Below are positions 35,663-50,526 of a stretch of 64,000 nucleotides of DNA, one piece after another. Each line of letters starts with the position of its first letter. Within the stretch, counting starts at the first letter, position 1. The notes under the pieces were generated by a model. That model searched no databases. It saw nothing but the letters and a program-made list of their open reading frames with translations, and had not been told where the DNA came from. The DNA comes from Polytrichum commune (lineage: Eukaryota > Streptophyta > Polytrichopsida > Polytrichales > Polytrichaceae): the NCBI GenBank assembly GCA_950295325.1, contig OX485803.1, forward strand, positions 30,557,554-30,621,553, given 5' to 3'. A program made the position numbers and the translations under genes.

Positions 35663-38600
35663 TGGTTAACTAAAATCATGGTCAGATCGTTGCACCACCT
35701 AGTTAGGAGAATTAGCTAACAAAATGACTTAGTGAGAATCAAATAACTAACATGCTTGCCAATGGATCTCAAATCCACATCTCCCAATTACAACGAACCA
35801 AAGGTTGACCAATTGAAGAGAGCTTGAGTTGAGGTTGACCATCCAAACTTTTACTCAACTTGCCCAAGTTTTGAGCATCACACTAATTATGAACATTATG
35901 ATTTAATGACCCACACCATTTGTGTTTCATTATATTCTATCTCTAAATTAGATAATATGAAATATTATTATTTATCTAAACTTGAACTTTGGAAATGAAA
36001 TTATCATATTATTTTCATGAAACTTTGTTTTTAGGATCTAAAATATATGCTAATTTAGGATGATGTAAGAAATAATGTGGTCCACCTCGTAGCAAAATGG
36101 AAAGAGATGGGGAAATGAGTGCCGGGCATTCTTAAAAGAAAATTGGACTGATCATTGGTAAAAAGTTTGTTAGCATTAGGGGTATGGAGGAGTTAAGATT
36201 TCTTCACAAATGCAAGGTCCAAAAAGTCAGCTAACTTATACTTTGATAACTTTCATTCAAACCTAAATTTGAATTAGGTGGCACATGCTTGAGATTGATT
36301 AGCTCTCATATAGGTTAGCTACCTCTTAAGTTAACTAATTCTCTTTATTGGGTGGTGCGGGCACACTATAATTAATTTGAATGGTTACTTACTCTAACCA
36401 AATCTTAACTGGGAAGTGCAGATGGACCTTATGAGTTCAAGTTAGTTGTTAATGACTTAATGTAGAGTAGAGGTGCCCTTAATCAATCATTGAAGAGATT
36501 TTGCGCCAAATTTGGAGAAGTACAAGGTGGTGAAAATATTTCCCATGTAGGAAGATAGAAATTAGGAGGACTGCAATTTTTTCAATAATTGTATTTCTTA
36601 AATTGAAATTACAGTGAATTTTTGAAGCCAAAAGCTGGCTCGAACGCATTACCAAAGTCTAGAGTTTGCCATACCCGCTCATTTTGAGACGAATTCCTCC
36701 TCACTTGAGCACTCAAAATTGGGGACATGTGTCATGGCATTATTGATTCCCCGATGATACCATAGCTGAAGTTGAAGACTCAAGGCTAGTTTCTATGTAG
36801 GTCGCTTTGCCCACCAAATTCTAGTGGAAATATAGATTTTACCTGGTGGCGTCCTACATTTCCACTAGAATATGGTGGGCGAGAAGCCTATATAAAAACT
36901 AAGCCTTAGAAACCGTGAAACATGGAACCTTATTTTAACCACCCATGAAAAGAAATTACCAAAATCAATCCCAACCTAATGGAAATTATGGCACCCTATA
37001 GATTGCTTATGGGGTCTTGATTGAGAATGGGCGCCTCTACTCTAAATGGGTCTTTAATGGTTGCTTTCTCACTAGCCCACTTCTCCTAGGATACAATACA
37101 TGTGATCAGTACAAGATGGTTAGCATTTCCAAATCAAGGCTACGTTGCTTTCCTCATACTTTTTGGAGCTCATATGAATCTTCATCATTCTTGTACTCAT
37201 TAAATGGTCATCTAAGTCCCCCTCCCCCAATTATGTCAACTATTGAACCTAGAATAGTTATCATATTTGAGCCCGTAGTCCAATCTTTTTTAAACCCATG
37301 TCATTTTGGTATATGTTCTTAGATCCTCACCTACATACATACCACCCAAATTTAGGTGTTCAAAGAAGATAAGTGATTGAATTAGGCATGTCTACCTACC
37401 CTTGCTTGAGCCATTCTAGGGCGGAGCTGATTTATTGTGAAGTTGCATTGATAAAAACTTATCACAATCCATAATGTATTTGGCCTTATTATGGCCACCT
37501 TCAACCCCACAAACATTTATGGCCATTGGATTAGCTTGACAATCTCATCTAGCTAGCAAACATGAATAACATAGATTGTTATTTCGAGTGTCAGATGCAA
37601 AGTTAAGATGCAATAGTTATAAGAGGTCAAATCAAAGACTCCCAATTGTTTTTTTGAGTGATCATGTAGGCCCTCCAATTAAGGCTACTATTGACCCTAT
37701 AGTGATCATCATCTTATGATCACATAGTCCAATGCCATTTTGGTCCTCATCATAACACTTGTGGTCTTGATGTTAGATAACTATAGGCATCTAATTAAGG
37801 AAAGTGACTACATAAGGCTCACATACCTTAGGTCATGGGGTTGCCACATACAACTTTAGCAAAGCTCAAGCTTGTAGGTTTGGTTGGCCAAGGTGCAACA
37901 ATTTGAGTTGTATATGTGCCTAGGCTTTTGGCTATTTGCTCTATTATATCTAAACTATTTGGTGGAGGTTGGTTCCCAACACTTTTGAAATAACATTCAA
38001 TCTTAAGCCCAAACTTGAACTTGTAGAATGTTCATGCCCAATGATAAGGATGTTCAATTCAATTAAAGGCTTGCCACGCACAACTTGGCCTCATGTTCAT
38101 TGAGTTGTACCAAACCTTTGATTTGATGTGGTAACAAAGTTGATGTGCCTTGTTGAGCGCATCGATCTTTGTGACTTGTCATGCAACACCAAGTGTCATA
38201 TGACACCATCTCTACTTGTCACCCAATGATTTAACCCTAATTTAACTTACAATTGGTAGTGTGGACCACACCAAATCAAAAAGGTTAGTGTAGCAAGTTT
38301 GGTGGGCCAAGGTAAATATTTCATGACCTAATACGATGGAGCTTTGTCTCAAGATTGGTCCATGCTTGTTCTATTTTGGAATGATTTTCAAGTCCAAGTT
38401 TAAACTTGACCTTATAGAAATGTCAAGTCTAATGGCAACATGTTCAAATTCACATTGACCTAAAAAGCAATTCTAACTAAAGGTGGTCCTTTATTTTTTC
38501 GGATTGATTTTGAACTTGTATGATTTCATCCCATAGACTTGCCAAATTTTGACTTTGATACATTATATGATACGCCACTAGAAACAAATATGATATGTCA

Positions 38601-40515
38601 CTTGTGCTCACATATTCTCACAATCATGAGGTTTATGAAAGGCCATAATAGTTTATCCGAGAGGCTCACGACCTTTTATCCCACGTGCAAGGTGGGGGCT
38701 ATGACGTAGATGGGTAAGTTTCTCAAGGCTTAAAGAGTACTTGCCATTGAAATTTCCAAATCTTGCATCCCTTTTCATTACCCCACCATTTTTTAGTTTG
38801 AGAATTGTATGACCAACATAAAATTGCAGGGGATCCACTCCTCATACCACTTACAAACTACCGTAGGAGACTCCTATTTCATCTTCATATATGTGTTGGC
38901 ATGTAGTTTCCACATGGGATACAACTAGGTCGTGGCGAATTTGAGCATGACATGTGGCAAATTTTGACGGGAAAATAATTATTATGTGTCAAAATATAAA
39001 GCCCCTCATGTGTCTAAAAAAGAATATTATTTCAGGCATTAGCGTACATAGCAACATACAAAGGGGGAGGTATTGTTTTTCTCTATCGTGTACACAATAA
39101 GAAGCTACTCAGAATTTCAAAGTAGACTTGGTAGATGGGTCCTAAAATCTAGAGAAAGTTGACATATTAGAGAAATAATGAGCACACGTAAGGAATCCAA
39201 AAAGACATGTAATCCAAGAAGAGCATGACCTGGCCCATTTTTTGTGGCGGGGGTTCTACATCCATTGTTGTTGTTGTTGTTTTATTATTATTATTATTAA
39301 AATCCTATTTTAAATATAATAATATTTGGGCGAGGGTGAGATAGTCCTTTCTTGACTCCATTATTTTTTTTTATTGATAGACGTATGTTGTAGGCTCACA
39401 TTATTACGAGTTTCTTCCTATAGATGAAAAATCTTCAATGACTGTCCTAATGGAAAGTGAATGTGGATTGTACAAATAATAAACACCTATTTTTCATAAT
39501 TTATATCTTATGTACATAGTGAAGGCATTCAACACATTAAATTGAGAGCCTTAGTTTAAATACATGTGATTGTTACTTATGGTACCATTGGTATGTATAC
39601 GCTTGTTGTCCTCTATGATTTTCTTGTACATGGGGGGTTATAATCTCATATTCACCCATGCACATCACCTAAAGTCCCAATGAGGAGTAGACCCAAGGTA
39701 TATGAATTGCTTATTGATCCATGTCTAACAAGCACATATACCTAGACTTAGAGTGATTGAGCCTTCATGCATTGATATAGAAATGGGTTCTCGACGACTA
39801 AAAAATTAACTTCATGCATTCTGGCTGAACTTGGATATTTGGGTGGAGTCATGCTCCTGGCACTATGCGTAGGACTTATTGACAATCCTACAAATATTCA
39901 CAGGAGACATAGTTCATCCCAATATGTTTCTCTATCACCACTATTAATAAACGAACCTATCATTGAAAATATTGACACTATTCACAATATCCTTACTGTA
40001 CAAACCGACACTATTCATTATTCGTACATGCGTCAATTTCTTCTTATTTTTTAAATCTCTTCGCATGAAGATAAGATAGTGGAGGCCCATGCCAGATGCT
40101 AAATATAGAATGGAACTCAACCATGCAATAGTATAATGTTATGCACGTTTACCTTATAAGAGTCTAAAGCATTGGTCCCAACTTAAGACCATGTTAGTTC
40201 CTATTGAATTGTTTTGGGCCCCATTCTAATGACCATGGGTGCCTTTGACATGCTTGTTAAGAATAATGTGAAGTTTAGGGTTTAGGGATCTTAACATGGG
40301 CATATTTATATAGTGCAACATGGTCCCCGATGGCCTAATTTTGAATTCAGATATGATAGGGTAAATGTAGTAGGTGATACATGTAACTTTCTAGTGGTAA
40401 CTTCCAAAGAGTAAATTGAAGAACAATGTTTTATTATGGAATTATTATCTCTAGAATTAAACATTATCGAAAAGGCCTCCGCAATTTAGGTGTCTTCGGA
40501 AACTTACGAACCTTA
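35663..40515. other. Intergenic, no gene recognised
   Basis: AT-rich DNA with many stops in all frames. A small hairpin at about 36806-36880 pairs GCCCACCAAATTCTAGTGGAAA with ATTTCCACTAGAATATGGTG-type sequence around a 26-bp loop. Near 39266-39300 lie short TTG and TTA triplet repeats. I see no transposase or exon in this stretch. Confidence 0.5.
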
Positions 40516-41084
40516 GGGTTGGTTTGCACCATGGACCATGAAGTCGGACCATGGACCATGAAGATGGCCTTTTTTCATGGTTTGACTTTATGGTCCCACT
40601 TCCCTGGTTCAATTTTTTTTTGAAAACCAATTTACAAAGTCTTTGGCCCCCTCACTAGGTGTAAACCAAATGTAGACCAAGAGAAAAAACCATGCACCCA
40701 AAAGTGAATGTGTTGAATTTTTGTTAATATATGTCCAAATAGGGCAATGTTGAACAAAAATTCAAGTTTGACCATTCTGTCATCTTCACTTGTCTTCATC
40801 TTCTCTTCTTCAAAAAGAAGTTTTCATTCAAAATTTATTACAACAACATTCCTCTGTCACGGGCCCTTACCTTTTTCTACCATAACACCTCTTTTGCCTC
40901 TCCCACCGCAAAACCCGCCAGACCATGTCAGTGAATGATACTGGCCTTAAATTATGTCTTTTGGGGACCTCGACCTCCATGGTCACTCCGACATTTTTCC
41001 CTTGGTGTAAATCGAAGTGGTCCCATGACGAGTTATTTTACAGGGCCTTGGGACGACTTCGTGGTCCATGGTGTAAACAACCCC
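40516..41084. mobile_element. PIF/Harbinger (Tourist-like) MITE
   Basis: It is flanked by TTA at 40513-40515 and 41085-41087. The left end reads GGGTTGGTTTGCACCATGGA; the right end, inverted, reads GGGGTTGTTTACACCATGGA. Both TIRs continue with CCA(T/C)GAAGTCG. TSD and TIR fit Tourist elements. No transposase is present. Confidence 0.85.
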
Positions 41085-41159
41085 TTATCCACTATAAAAG
41101 ATGCACATAAATAGGGCACGTGCACGACCTTCAAGAGCTCACCACTAGATTTGCGTAAA

Positions 41160-42590
41160 AAGTGACACCTTACAATAGCCTTCTTGGCTAGGGTGAACCA
41201 ACTCCCACACTCGTACCTTCGGGGGATGAAGGCCTCGTGGATGACACTGAAAACGTCATCCTTCTTTATGGGGCAACCCCCTGACATTTTTTTTGCACCC
41301 GACCGAAAACTGCTGCCCGCCCGCCCGATTTCGAAAAAACTAGTGTACTTGCATTTTTGAAGCTACTTGTCCACAAATCCCATATTGAGTGCACTTCATT
41401 TTCAAGGTCTCAAATCCAATATATATGTTCACTTCCATTGACTAAATAAGCAATTGACTAGATTTCATTTTCAAAGTGAAACTGTCAATAAAGCATGCAA
41501 TTAACTTGGAAGTCAAAAACATTACAAAATCCTCATTAATATTGAGGTTATAATTTTTGTCACTTACAATTGAAAGGGACCTTGTCATTCTAAAATGAAA
41601 CTAAAATTTATGATTTATTTGTTTATTTGTTTATTTATAATATAATATAATAATTCCAGTATAATATATTTATATATATATATATACACTATTCACAAAG
41701 TTTTCATACGCATTTAAACTAGTAAAGTAAGATTGAATGCAACTAAGTCTAATAATTTCTGGTTAATCGTAATGAATCCTATTCAAGCCCAATTAAATCA
41801 GAAAATAGGCGTACCAAATTAATTAAGCCTAATTAATCGTAAATTATATTTACTGGAGTTAATTCCATTTAAATCACGACTAATTCCAGTAAGTACATTT
41901 TATAATTAATTAGGGTTAATTAATTTGGTACGCCTATTTTCTGATTTAATTGGGCTGGAATAGGATTCATTAGGATTAACCAGAAATTATTAGACTTAGT
42001 TGCATTCAATCTTACTTTACTAGTTTAAATGCGTATGAAAACTTTGTGATTGTAGAAGGTATTAAATATATATTATATAGTATATAGTATATTAAATATA
42101 TATTATACTGGAATTATTATATTATATTATAAATAAATCATAAATTTTAGTTTCATTTTAGAATGACAAGGTCCCTTTCAATTGTAAGTGACAAAAATTA
42201 TAACCTCAATATTAATGAGGATTTTGTAATGTTTTTGACTTCCAAGTTAATTGCATGCTCTATTGACGGTTTCACTTTGAAAATGAAATCTAGTCAATTG
42301 CTTATTTAATCAATGGAAGTGAACATATATATTGGATTTGAGACCTTGAAAACGAAGTGCACTCAATATGGGATTTGTGGACAAGTAGCCTTCAAAAATG
42401 CAAGTACACTAGTTTTTTCGAAATCGGGCGGGCGGGCAGCAATTTTCGGTCGGGTGCAAAAAAAATGTCAGGGGGTTGCCCCATAAAGAAGGATGACGTT
42501 TTCAGTGTCATCCACGAGGCCTTCATCCCCCGAAGGTACGAGTGTGGGAGTTGGTTCACCCTAGCCAGCCTTCTTTGCCGTGAAGGTGTT
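41160..42590. mobile_element. Large palindromic foldback element
   Basis: Two arms of about 700 bp, 41160-41865 and 41882-42590, are inverted copies with few differences, meeting at a centre near 41873. Outer marks are GGTTCACCCTAGCCA (complement on the left at about 41202) and a block coding CATCCACGAGGCCTTCATCC on the right with its complement on the left. Inner marks are GGTACGCCTATTTTCTGATT (near 41927) and its complement (near 41800). A TA/TAATAT region sits midway in each arm. The frames at 41033-41287 and 42357-42593 encode the same peptide because they are the same arm sequence. No transposase is present. Confidence 0.85.
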
Positions 42591-43326
42591 TAAATAATTA
42601 GGGCACATACATTACAATATACTTCAATACCGCCAATAGATTTCTGGGCATAATTGGTCAAAATCCTAGTGATTCCAAGTCCAACTTGGTTACGTGTCGT
42701 GATAATTTCTTCACCGATTTGAGGTATATTTTATCGATTCCTCTAAAATGGCCACTATTTTTCCCTCAAGCCTTGAAGTTTCACCGGCTGTTTCGCAAAC
42801 TCAAACACAAACACTTCATCTATAACTAGCGGGTCGCTTCTTCCCATTCATTGCATCCCGCTCCTTCACTTCGATTGTTTCTCCACATTGATGGGTCTTG
42901 AATGGTTACCTTTTCTTTTTCTTTTTCTTTCCCGATTAATCCAACCCACTTCTCCTAGGATATGAAATGCGTGAGTAGTACATGACGATTAGCAAATCCA
43001 AATCCAACTCCGTCGTGGTCACTTTTTCTCATGAAAGCTGAAGCTCAATATGGATATCATGTTCATTATCAAAGTGAAGATTCTCGTGTTCATTAAATGC
43101 CCATATAGATTACGTGCACCCAATTGAATGGGTATTAGACAAACAATGAACCTAAACGATGTCTAGAATGATCATTGTGTCTTAAGCATGTGGTCCAAGT
43201 TCTTATAAAAATGTGTCGTTTTGGTATTTGTTCTTGGAACCCCACCTAACCACGTAACAGTCAAATATAAGTGTCTGATTGAAATAAGTGACCAAAATAG
43301 GCATGTCTCCCTTAGGCGCTTCCAAC

Positions 43327-43359
<33 letters not shown>

Positions 43360-46300
43360 CGCATCCATACAAAGAGGTTTTTAATTAGTTATATTGATAG
43401 CAATATTTATGGTTACGTGAAGTAAATGAATCATGATAGTTAGTGTGATTCACTCTACTTTTCACGGTAGGAATTAGATGGATGTCACACATATGATTTA
43501 CAAACGCTTTAAGGTTGACCAAACTAACTCCTTCGATGACATACACATGCTTCGTTATTTGTCAACCCACTTTAAAATACGAGAGTGTTCTTCTAGGGTA
43601 CGAGAAAATATCATATTTTCATGACTCCAACCCTATTATAGCACCGGTTGAAGCTCATTTAAGTAAAGTCGTGTACTTCAACGGGGTAAAATGTGGGTGG
43701 TCCTTAGACAAACAATGACCCTAAACGATGCCTAACACGTAGGTACATAATCAAGTTTATAATGTGCATCCTTGGAAGAAAAACATTTAGGAAAGCTAAA
43801 GAACAACAAATCAACAAGATATTAGAAAGATATTCACCTTAACTCCAAAAATTAAAATTTTGATTTTTCTATTATTTTAGTTGAATTTTCCCATCATATT
43901 GTATCTCCAAAAGGGAGGAGGCCACTCAATGTAGTCATTATGAACCACTTGGGTATACAAAAATTCATTAAGTTGTTGTCGAGCATAATGCATAACATTA
44001 CTCAACACTAGGGGCAGGCACTCCTAGTGTTGAGAATCTAGGGATTTTTACAAAAATCATACCCACTTATGATGGGTGCATAATCATGCCCTTTTTCTTT
44101 GAAGGAGGGCTGCCATTATGACATTAGGGTCTTATTATTATGACATGAGCTCTCAGCCACCCTCTACAAACTCAATAGGAGGAGTTGCGTCATCCAATTA
44201 TGAATGCAATACACATTAATTGACAACCAAAATTGGTTGTTTATTGTGGATACCTCATCAATTGTGACAGACAAATACTAAGTTTTCTTGACCCACACTT
44301 TTCCACCCTGACAAATTTGACTAGTGTTTGGAAGGGGTATCAAGGATCTTCAAAAAAGAAAACAATGACTTGAGTGACTTATACTCTATCACAAGCTTGC
44401 CGTCTTAAGCAAGTGGAATAAGGTAGAAAATTGCACAATTCTCCTAGAATAGTATTCATTTCCTGGTCAGCCACACTGGACTTGGAAAACCCAACAAGTT
44501 TGGCCTGGCTCAAAGCATGTCTACACAGTTTCGCGTTAGTATGAGGCCTACCATGTTGCCAAACAACTTCAAGGTCAAAAAAGTTGAGAGTAGCGGGAAC
44601 TCCAATGGTCAAAAACCATTTACTTTATAGAGTACCTCAAATGGGGATTCCAATAGGATAAAGTCCGGTAATATTTAAAGACATCACAAGCATTGCCTCC
44701 ACGAAGTCCAACCTTTTTGAGTGGCTCAGTATGTCCTCCTGATGAGAAGGGGCAAGGCCCAAAACCAACCCAAAAAAAAGAACTATGCAAATAGCAGGAA
44801 CTTTCAAAAGGTTTCGTTGGTTAAATTGCCTTGGACAAAAGCTATTGTGATGAGAGTTCATCTAGAGGTAGTGCAGTGCAAGGTATGCAACATCATTGGT
44901 GGTCGTGATATTACCTTATAGGTCAGCCACACTGGACTTGGAAACCCAACAAGTTCTTTTTTTAGTTGGAGCATTTTATTACAAATCCATCATTTTCAAA
45001 GGTGTGAATGACATTAGTAACATCACATTTGTTCTCGTTCATTTTGGCAAAACCACGTTGCCATAAGTAATTTTTCTAATTTTTCTTTTTATATAGCCAA
45101 TTTGCACATGTCATTGTGATGATATCATGAATATTCCACTTTGTGTATCAATGATCCTTCCCACCATAAACTATGTGCATGAAAGAATATTTGGTAACCC
45201 AATTCTTTATTTAATCAACCATGCTTGTTCTGTAAATTTATACTTATAGCTTTACCGCAAATCAAATCAAGCTAACAAAATCTTCCATAATATCAACATG
45301 GCCCTATTCTATGGTCTCTTATACAATGATTTCTCCACATCTAAATCTAGCTTGGCACTCCTTTCTTTGAACCATTGCCCAAAACCTTCCTTAACAACAT
45401 CAAGATGTTGAGCAATGATGGATGTTCTACAATACCCATAAAAACAAAAGTTACAACTTATAAAACACATAACATCTGAAATTTTATATCTCACTTCATT
45501 GGTTTTTTTACATGTATGTTCTTATTAGACAATACTTGTCTTCATATTTCATTGTCATTTTGTCAATGATCACTTGTTCATCCAAATTTTATTAGGTTTC
45601 ACATGTATTATTCAATTCGTCTAGCAACCACATGGCTTAAACACACTTATCATAAACTAAGAGTTGACTTATTTTTGTGGCATAGTCATTGTTAATATCA
45701 TGGAGATATTTTATAATGGTCTTGTACCTCCTACAATTCATCATTGAAGGAATGATATCATGTAGAGAAAATATTTATTTTTTGATTAACATAAAACTTG
45801 ATAAAGGAGTCTTTTTGTTTCTATATAAATTTAGACTCTTAGGAATATCTTCAACCTTAAGATGATTAATGGCCACCAAGCCTCACCCTTTCTTGTGAGA
45901 TGTGATCTATTTTTTTATTGTCTTTATTGTTTATTTTTCATGTTAGGATCTTGAGGTGGAAACTTTTGCTAGCTTACTTCTTAGTTTCAGCAACAATATG
46001 AGAAAGGGCAATGTGCTTCTTCTTATATACCTTGGCCCTTCGTTTCTGTTAGGATAAAGCAACCTACTATTCACGCAACAAACAAACATATATAATACAA
46101 TGAATATCCATATTTTCTTGTAAGTTCATCACACATTGAGAATTATTTTTCCTTTGAGAATATTAAAGCAATGTAAGCACAATGTTAATCCAATAAAAAT
46201 AATGCATTTCACATTTTTACAAACCACATTGTGGTTGACACATATTGTTCCCATCTCCTTAGTGTGGTTCAAGGCTTTTAAAAAAAATTAATTCTATTTT

Positions 46301-49300
46301 GTAATATTAATTGATTTCTTTTTTCCTAGTAGTGTAGTTGAGGTCTACTATGTTATGATGTTTGGGTAATTTTAGGTTATCATAATAATTATTCTTTTCT
46401 TTTGAGCTTATTGCCAACCTCTCAACTAGCTAATAGTACTCTCAATATGATCACTAAATGTAGGTTTAAATTGATGTACACATTTTAAATGTTGTACCTA
46501 CTCAATAAGAGTTGCTGGAAATATTGTTCTCTACTCACAAAAAAAATTAAATTATCATAATAATTTGAGATTCTCAACCATTAAAGCCAAAAAATTATAT
46601 CATTATATCATTATTTGTCTCAAATTTTGGGTGCACATTGAGAATTCTAAAATCAAACATAATTTGAAATGGCTCGATATATGAAAAAGTTTGAATCTAT
46701 GTTACAATGCTTCTTCATAGTATACACATTTGATCACATCTGCCTATGCATCTTAAGATATGTCATAAGCATGCATATGACAAATATGCTCACAAAATAT
46801 CCACACTTGAAATTAATATGTCATTTTTTTTAAATTATGGAAGTGTTCTAATGAGTTTATGCCAAAAATTCTTGCGTAGAGCTCATGGCATTATATCTAA
46901 TGTTTAACCTCACAACTGCGATCTTTGAGTTTATGTACAATTTTTCTATATGCATGTTTCATATCCTAAGCTTTCAAATCTTACTTTATTGGTGATCTTA
47001 AAAATATTGGAATTTGCTCAAATAACATGGGTTGACATATTTTTAAGATCTCAAAACATTCAAACATAGAATTTGATTTGAAGGATTATAAGAATTTGAT
47101 TAATAATAATAACTCGTAAATCACCAACTATCAAAAAAAAAAAGTGACATATGTATAAAAATACCTTGGTAAGGTGACATGTTAGTTTACCTATAGTATC
47201 TAAATGTGAATGTTTTTGATAGAAAGTCATGCCTACCATTGTAGTTGGAATCATAAAATTTAGAGCTTGCAAATGCAATACTAAGCTCAATTTTTGGAAA
47301 ATTTCACATCTATATATTGGAATTGATAATCAATTCAAGGCCGTTATGGCAAAGTTCGGGGGGGGGGGGGGGGGGACATTTTGTTGTGGCAGTGGACCAC
47401 TTAATATATTGTCATGGTTAAATGGCAAGTATCAAAGATTAAGATGGATGTAGATGATATGCATGGCAAGATGGGGCCCAATGCGCTATTTAGTGATGTT
47501 GATGAAGACATCGTAGAGGGTGATAATGTGCTTGTAAGTTGTACATTTGGAATAAATGATGGGAGAAAGTAAAACATTACAAATTCAAGAGGAACGTACT
47601 AGCTTTGAACGGATATGTGCAATTGAAGGGAACTCCTAGGGTAAGGGTAAAAGGTTTGTCTTACTTGAGGGATACCTTATAATATGGCTATATGAGGCGG
47701 CTCTGGTGGCATAATGGTACTATAGATCCACCTTCCTATAATAATGGCAAGACATGAAGGTAATAAGAAACAACAAAAAAATAAAGTGCAATGACGATGG
47801 TGATTAGGGCTTTTCTTTTTGTCAAACAATTACCCTAGTGGACCCCACTAGACATATCCTAGTCCAATTATGATCTCCATCTATCATCACAAAACGGTTA
47901 TGAAGAGGGTAGGTTATTTGTCATGGCTACATGAATCCGTTGTCAATTAGGGTCGTGGTGTTAAGAATTTTCAAAGTAGATCATGCATAAGCACATCATA
48001 AGCACATACCCACATGTTTACCCAGAGGGTATATCCGGGTTTAAAACATACTTGCCCAACAATTAATGGAACATACCTAGTATGTTGTGGAGCTCATGAT
48101 AGTGAATCAAATCGCATAGTCCAACAAGAAAAACATAATGATGTTAACATGGAATGCAAAAGAGTGTCACATGAGGTGGGGAAACCATTCCATCTTATCA
48201 TTCTGTATAACCTCCATTTGACACTTTCATGAATTGCACAAAGGTCACAATGTCACATAAAACCCCGTGAGACTTGCATCATTGACAACTCAAACAACAT
48301 CATAATGACCTTAGATGATTATGTTGCATGTCTAGAGCAAAATCAGCAAAATCTAGGAGCGAGGAGATACCTAGAAAATATCAAGGGATATGAGGGAATA
48401 TCAAATTGGAATAAAGAGCCTCTGTCTTAACATAAGATCACAGAGTGGCGGTCACATCACTTGTACCAAACAACAACACAACGTTGAAGTTGGGGTGGAT
48501 TGTCATGCTTTTAGGCTAAGCACACACCAACATACTTGGTTCTAATTCATTGACATGTGTATGACCATGTTGTTGATAACTTCCAAGAAAGTTGTCCTCA
48601 TCCCCCACATGATGAGCCAACAACCCTATACCATAGAGGCATCTCCTCAGGGATGTACAAATGGACATGACATAGCTTTTGGCCATCACGTCCGTGCGTA
48701 CGTCGTTAGCGCATTCCCTAGCATTGAACTAACATCTAGTGGATTTTTTCCCTTCCAATCAATTGCTAATAATAGTTGATTGATGCAATCTATATGAAAA
48801 AAAGACCATTAGATCTTGCAGTGATTATTCTAATAGTCCAATATATATATATATATATATATGTTATTAGTCAACTCTTGTAGTTGTTGATTGGAGCAAT
48901 CAATTGAAAAGTAATTAGGAGTGTTAGATTTTACAACCCGGAACATCCACCTAGACAAGAATATCATAAAATATCTTTCATCAACTACTATTGACAAATG
49001 TGACGTGATGTGATGAACACCAATGTTTCAAAATTGTTGCACCTCCTTGCATGAGAAGCACAAATACAAATGGGAGCGGCAAACGTGTTTGAAGTGAGGT
49101 AGATGGTTCTAAAACGTTCAATCTAAGTGTTGAGCACACATACCATCATGAGATTTAAGATGTTTTGAATGGTTTTGTTAGCGACTGGCATGGGATTCCA
49201 ATGCACCAAAAACATGTCTTACTTGAATTCCCTATGCATAAGTTATGAGGGCTTAGATTTTCATCAGTAGATGTCCTAGACCCAACAGAAGCGTGACCTA

Positions 49301-50019
49301 ATGTTAAGGTGGTAAACATTTATCATAATCAATATTTACTTATTGTGCAAGATTCAAGTGAATGATCAGAATCCGAATTGGATATGGGCATATGCCTTGG
49401 CAACTATTAAACCCAACGAACTTGATCCACAAAGCTTGAAGCAATGGGAGAAGGTTGGACTAGGAAAACATTCAAGTAGCTAAGGACAAGTCATCCTTTA
49501 AATGTGTAATATATTTAAATTCCACCATGACTTATCCCATTTGCTAAACCAATTTTGCACACCACTAATCCATGAGGACTCCAAATATTGACTAAAATGC
49601 TCAAAATGTTGGTTGAAGCACCCTCTACAATTTGGTTGAAGCAACACATAACAACACATTGACTAAATGTTTAGAGAACTTTTGTTGAGAAACTCTTGAA
49701 ACACCATTGACTTAATACTTGTGAGCATAAATTATACCAACGGCATGCGAATGGATAAAATTTTGAAACAACAAAGTGGACCAACACAGTGTGAACACTT
49801 CCACCCGACCACAAAATAATGGTCGAGAGATTGGGGGCTATTTCAAGGAGGATATTGAACGACCATTGAGATAATTTGCATGGGAGTTGCTTGAATTAAG
49901 GGCATGCCACTGGGTAAGTTAAAAAAATGGTCTGTCAACATGGTGATATTCTCCACCCTGGTTCCCTAAGATAATGATAACTACATTGGGAAGCATTATT
50001 AATGAAGAGAGGGAATTAA
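42591..50019. other. 7.4 kb without a recognised gene
   Basis: Mostly AT-rich DNA with short, scattered open frames. Contents seen: TA repeats at about 43330-43358 and 48842-48862; a perfect 12-bp hairpin at 44001-44034; a 36-bp direct repeat (44465-44500 and 44921-44955); and a run of about 17 G at 47359-47375. Minus-strand frames at 44379-44612, 44637-44861 and 45309-45494 might be old transposase pieces, but I cannot assign them. Confidence 0.5.
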
Positions 50020-50526
50020 GGGCCACTTCACACACGAGACTGAGAGCCCGTGACCAAGTACACTTCAAGCACTCTCATTGGTGGAAAAGGCGGAGCTGGT
50101 CCAAGTTCGCTACTTCACACTACGTTTGAGGGACCAACGGAGTATACAAGTGAATGCAAGGTGGATGTAAAGTCTACATGCATTCCTACATGGCATCGAA
50201 TGGATCACGTTTCATGGTCACTTGGATTGTTTTCAAAAACCATCTCTTGGAGGTGGGCCGAACACAAAACCGGGAGACCATGGCACTCCAAACGCTCACA
50301 ATTCTTGATTTATTCTATTCTATCATGTTTGAAGACCCGCGTGAGTAAAAATTCATTGAAATGGCATTTGGTCGAGAGCCCGGTCACATATGACTTCACA
50401 CTGCAGTTGAGGGCCCGTGACCACACTGCATGATTTTGAGGGGTGCCTTGGGACGGCCTTCGAACACTTTCTTTTGGGCTCTCACAACATCATGGTCACG
50501 GCTCTTGGCTCGTGTGTGAAGTGGCC
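50020..50526. mobile_element. Tourist-like MITE, copy 2
   Basis: It starts GGGCCACTTCACACACGAG and its end is the inverted copy (CTCGTGTGTGAAGTGGCC). The body matches copies 1 and 3, including CGGAGTATACAAGTGAATGC. The left flank is TAA; the right flank TTG is not a clean duplication. Confidence 0.8.

Noticed and set aside
41033..42593. Same peptide encoded on opposite strands (41033-41287 minus, 42357-42593 plus)
   Set aside because: Explained by the palindrome arms; not two genes.
43330..43358. TA tract considered as part of a CRISPR-like or tandem array
   Set aside because: Simple dinucleotide repeat with no spacers; no CRISPR array or cas gene is present in this plant sequence.
45309..45494. 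Minus-strand frame with VVKEGFGQWFKERS as a CACTA transposase piece
   Set aside because: The match rests on a few residues only; no CACTA ends or neighbouring domains were found.
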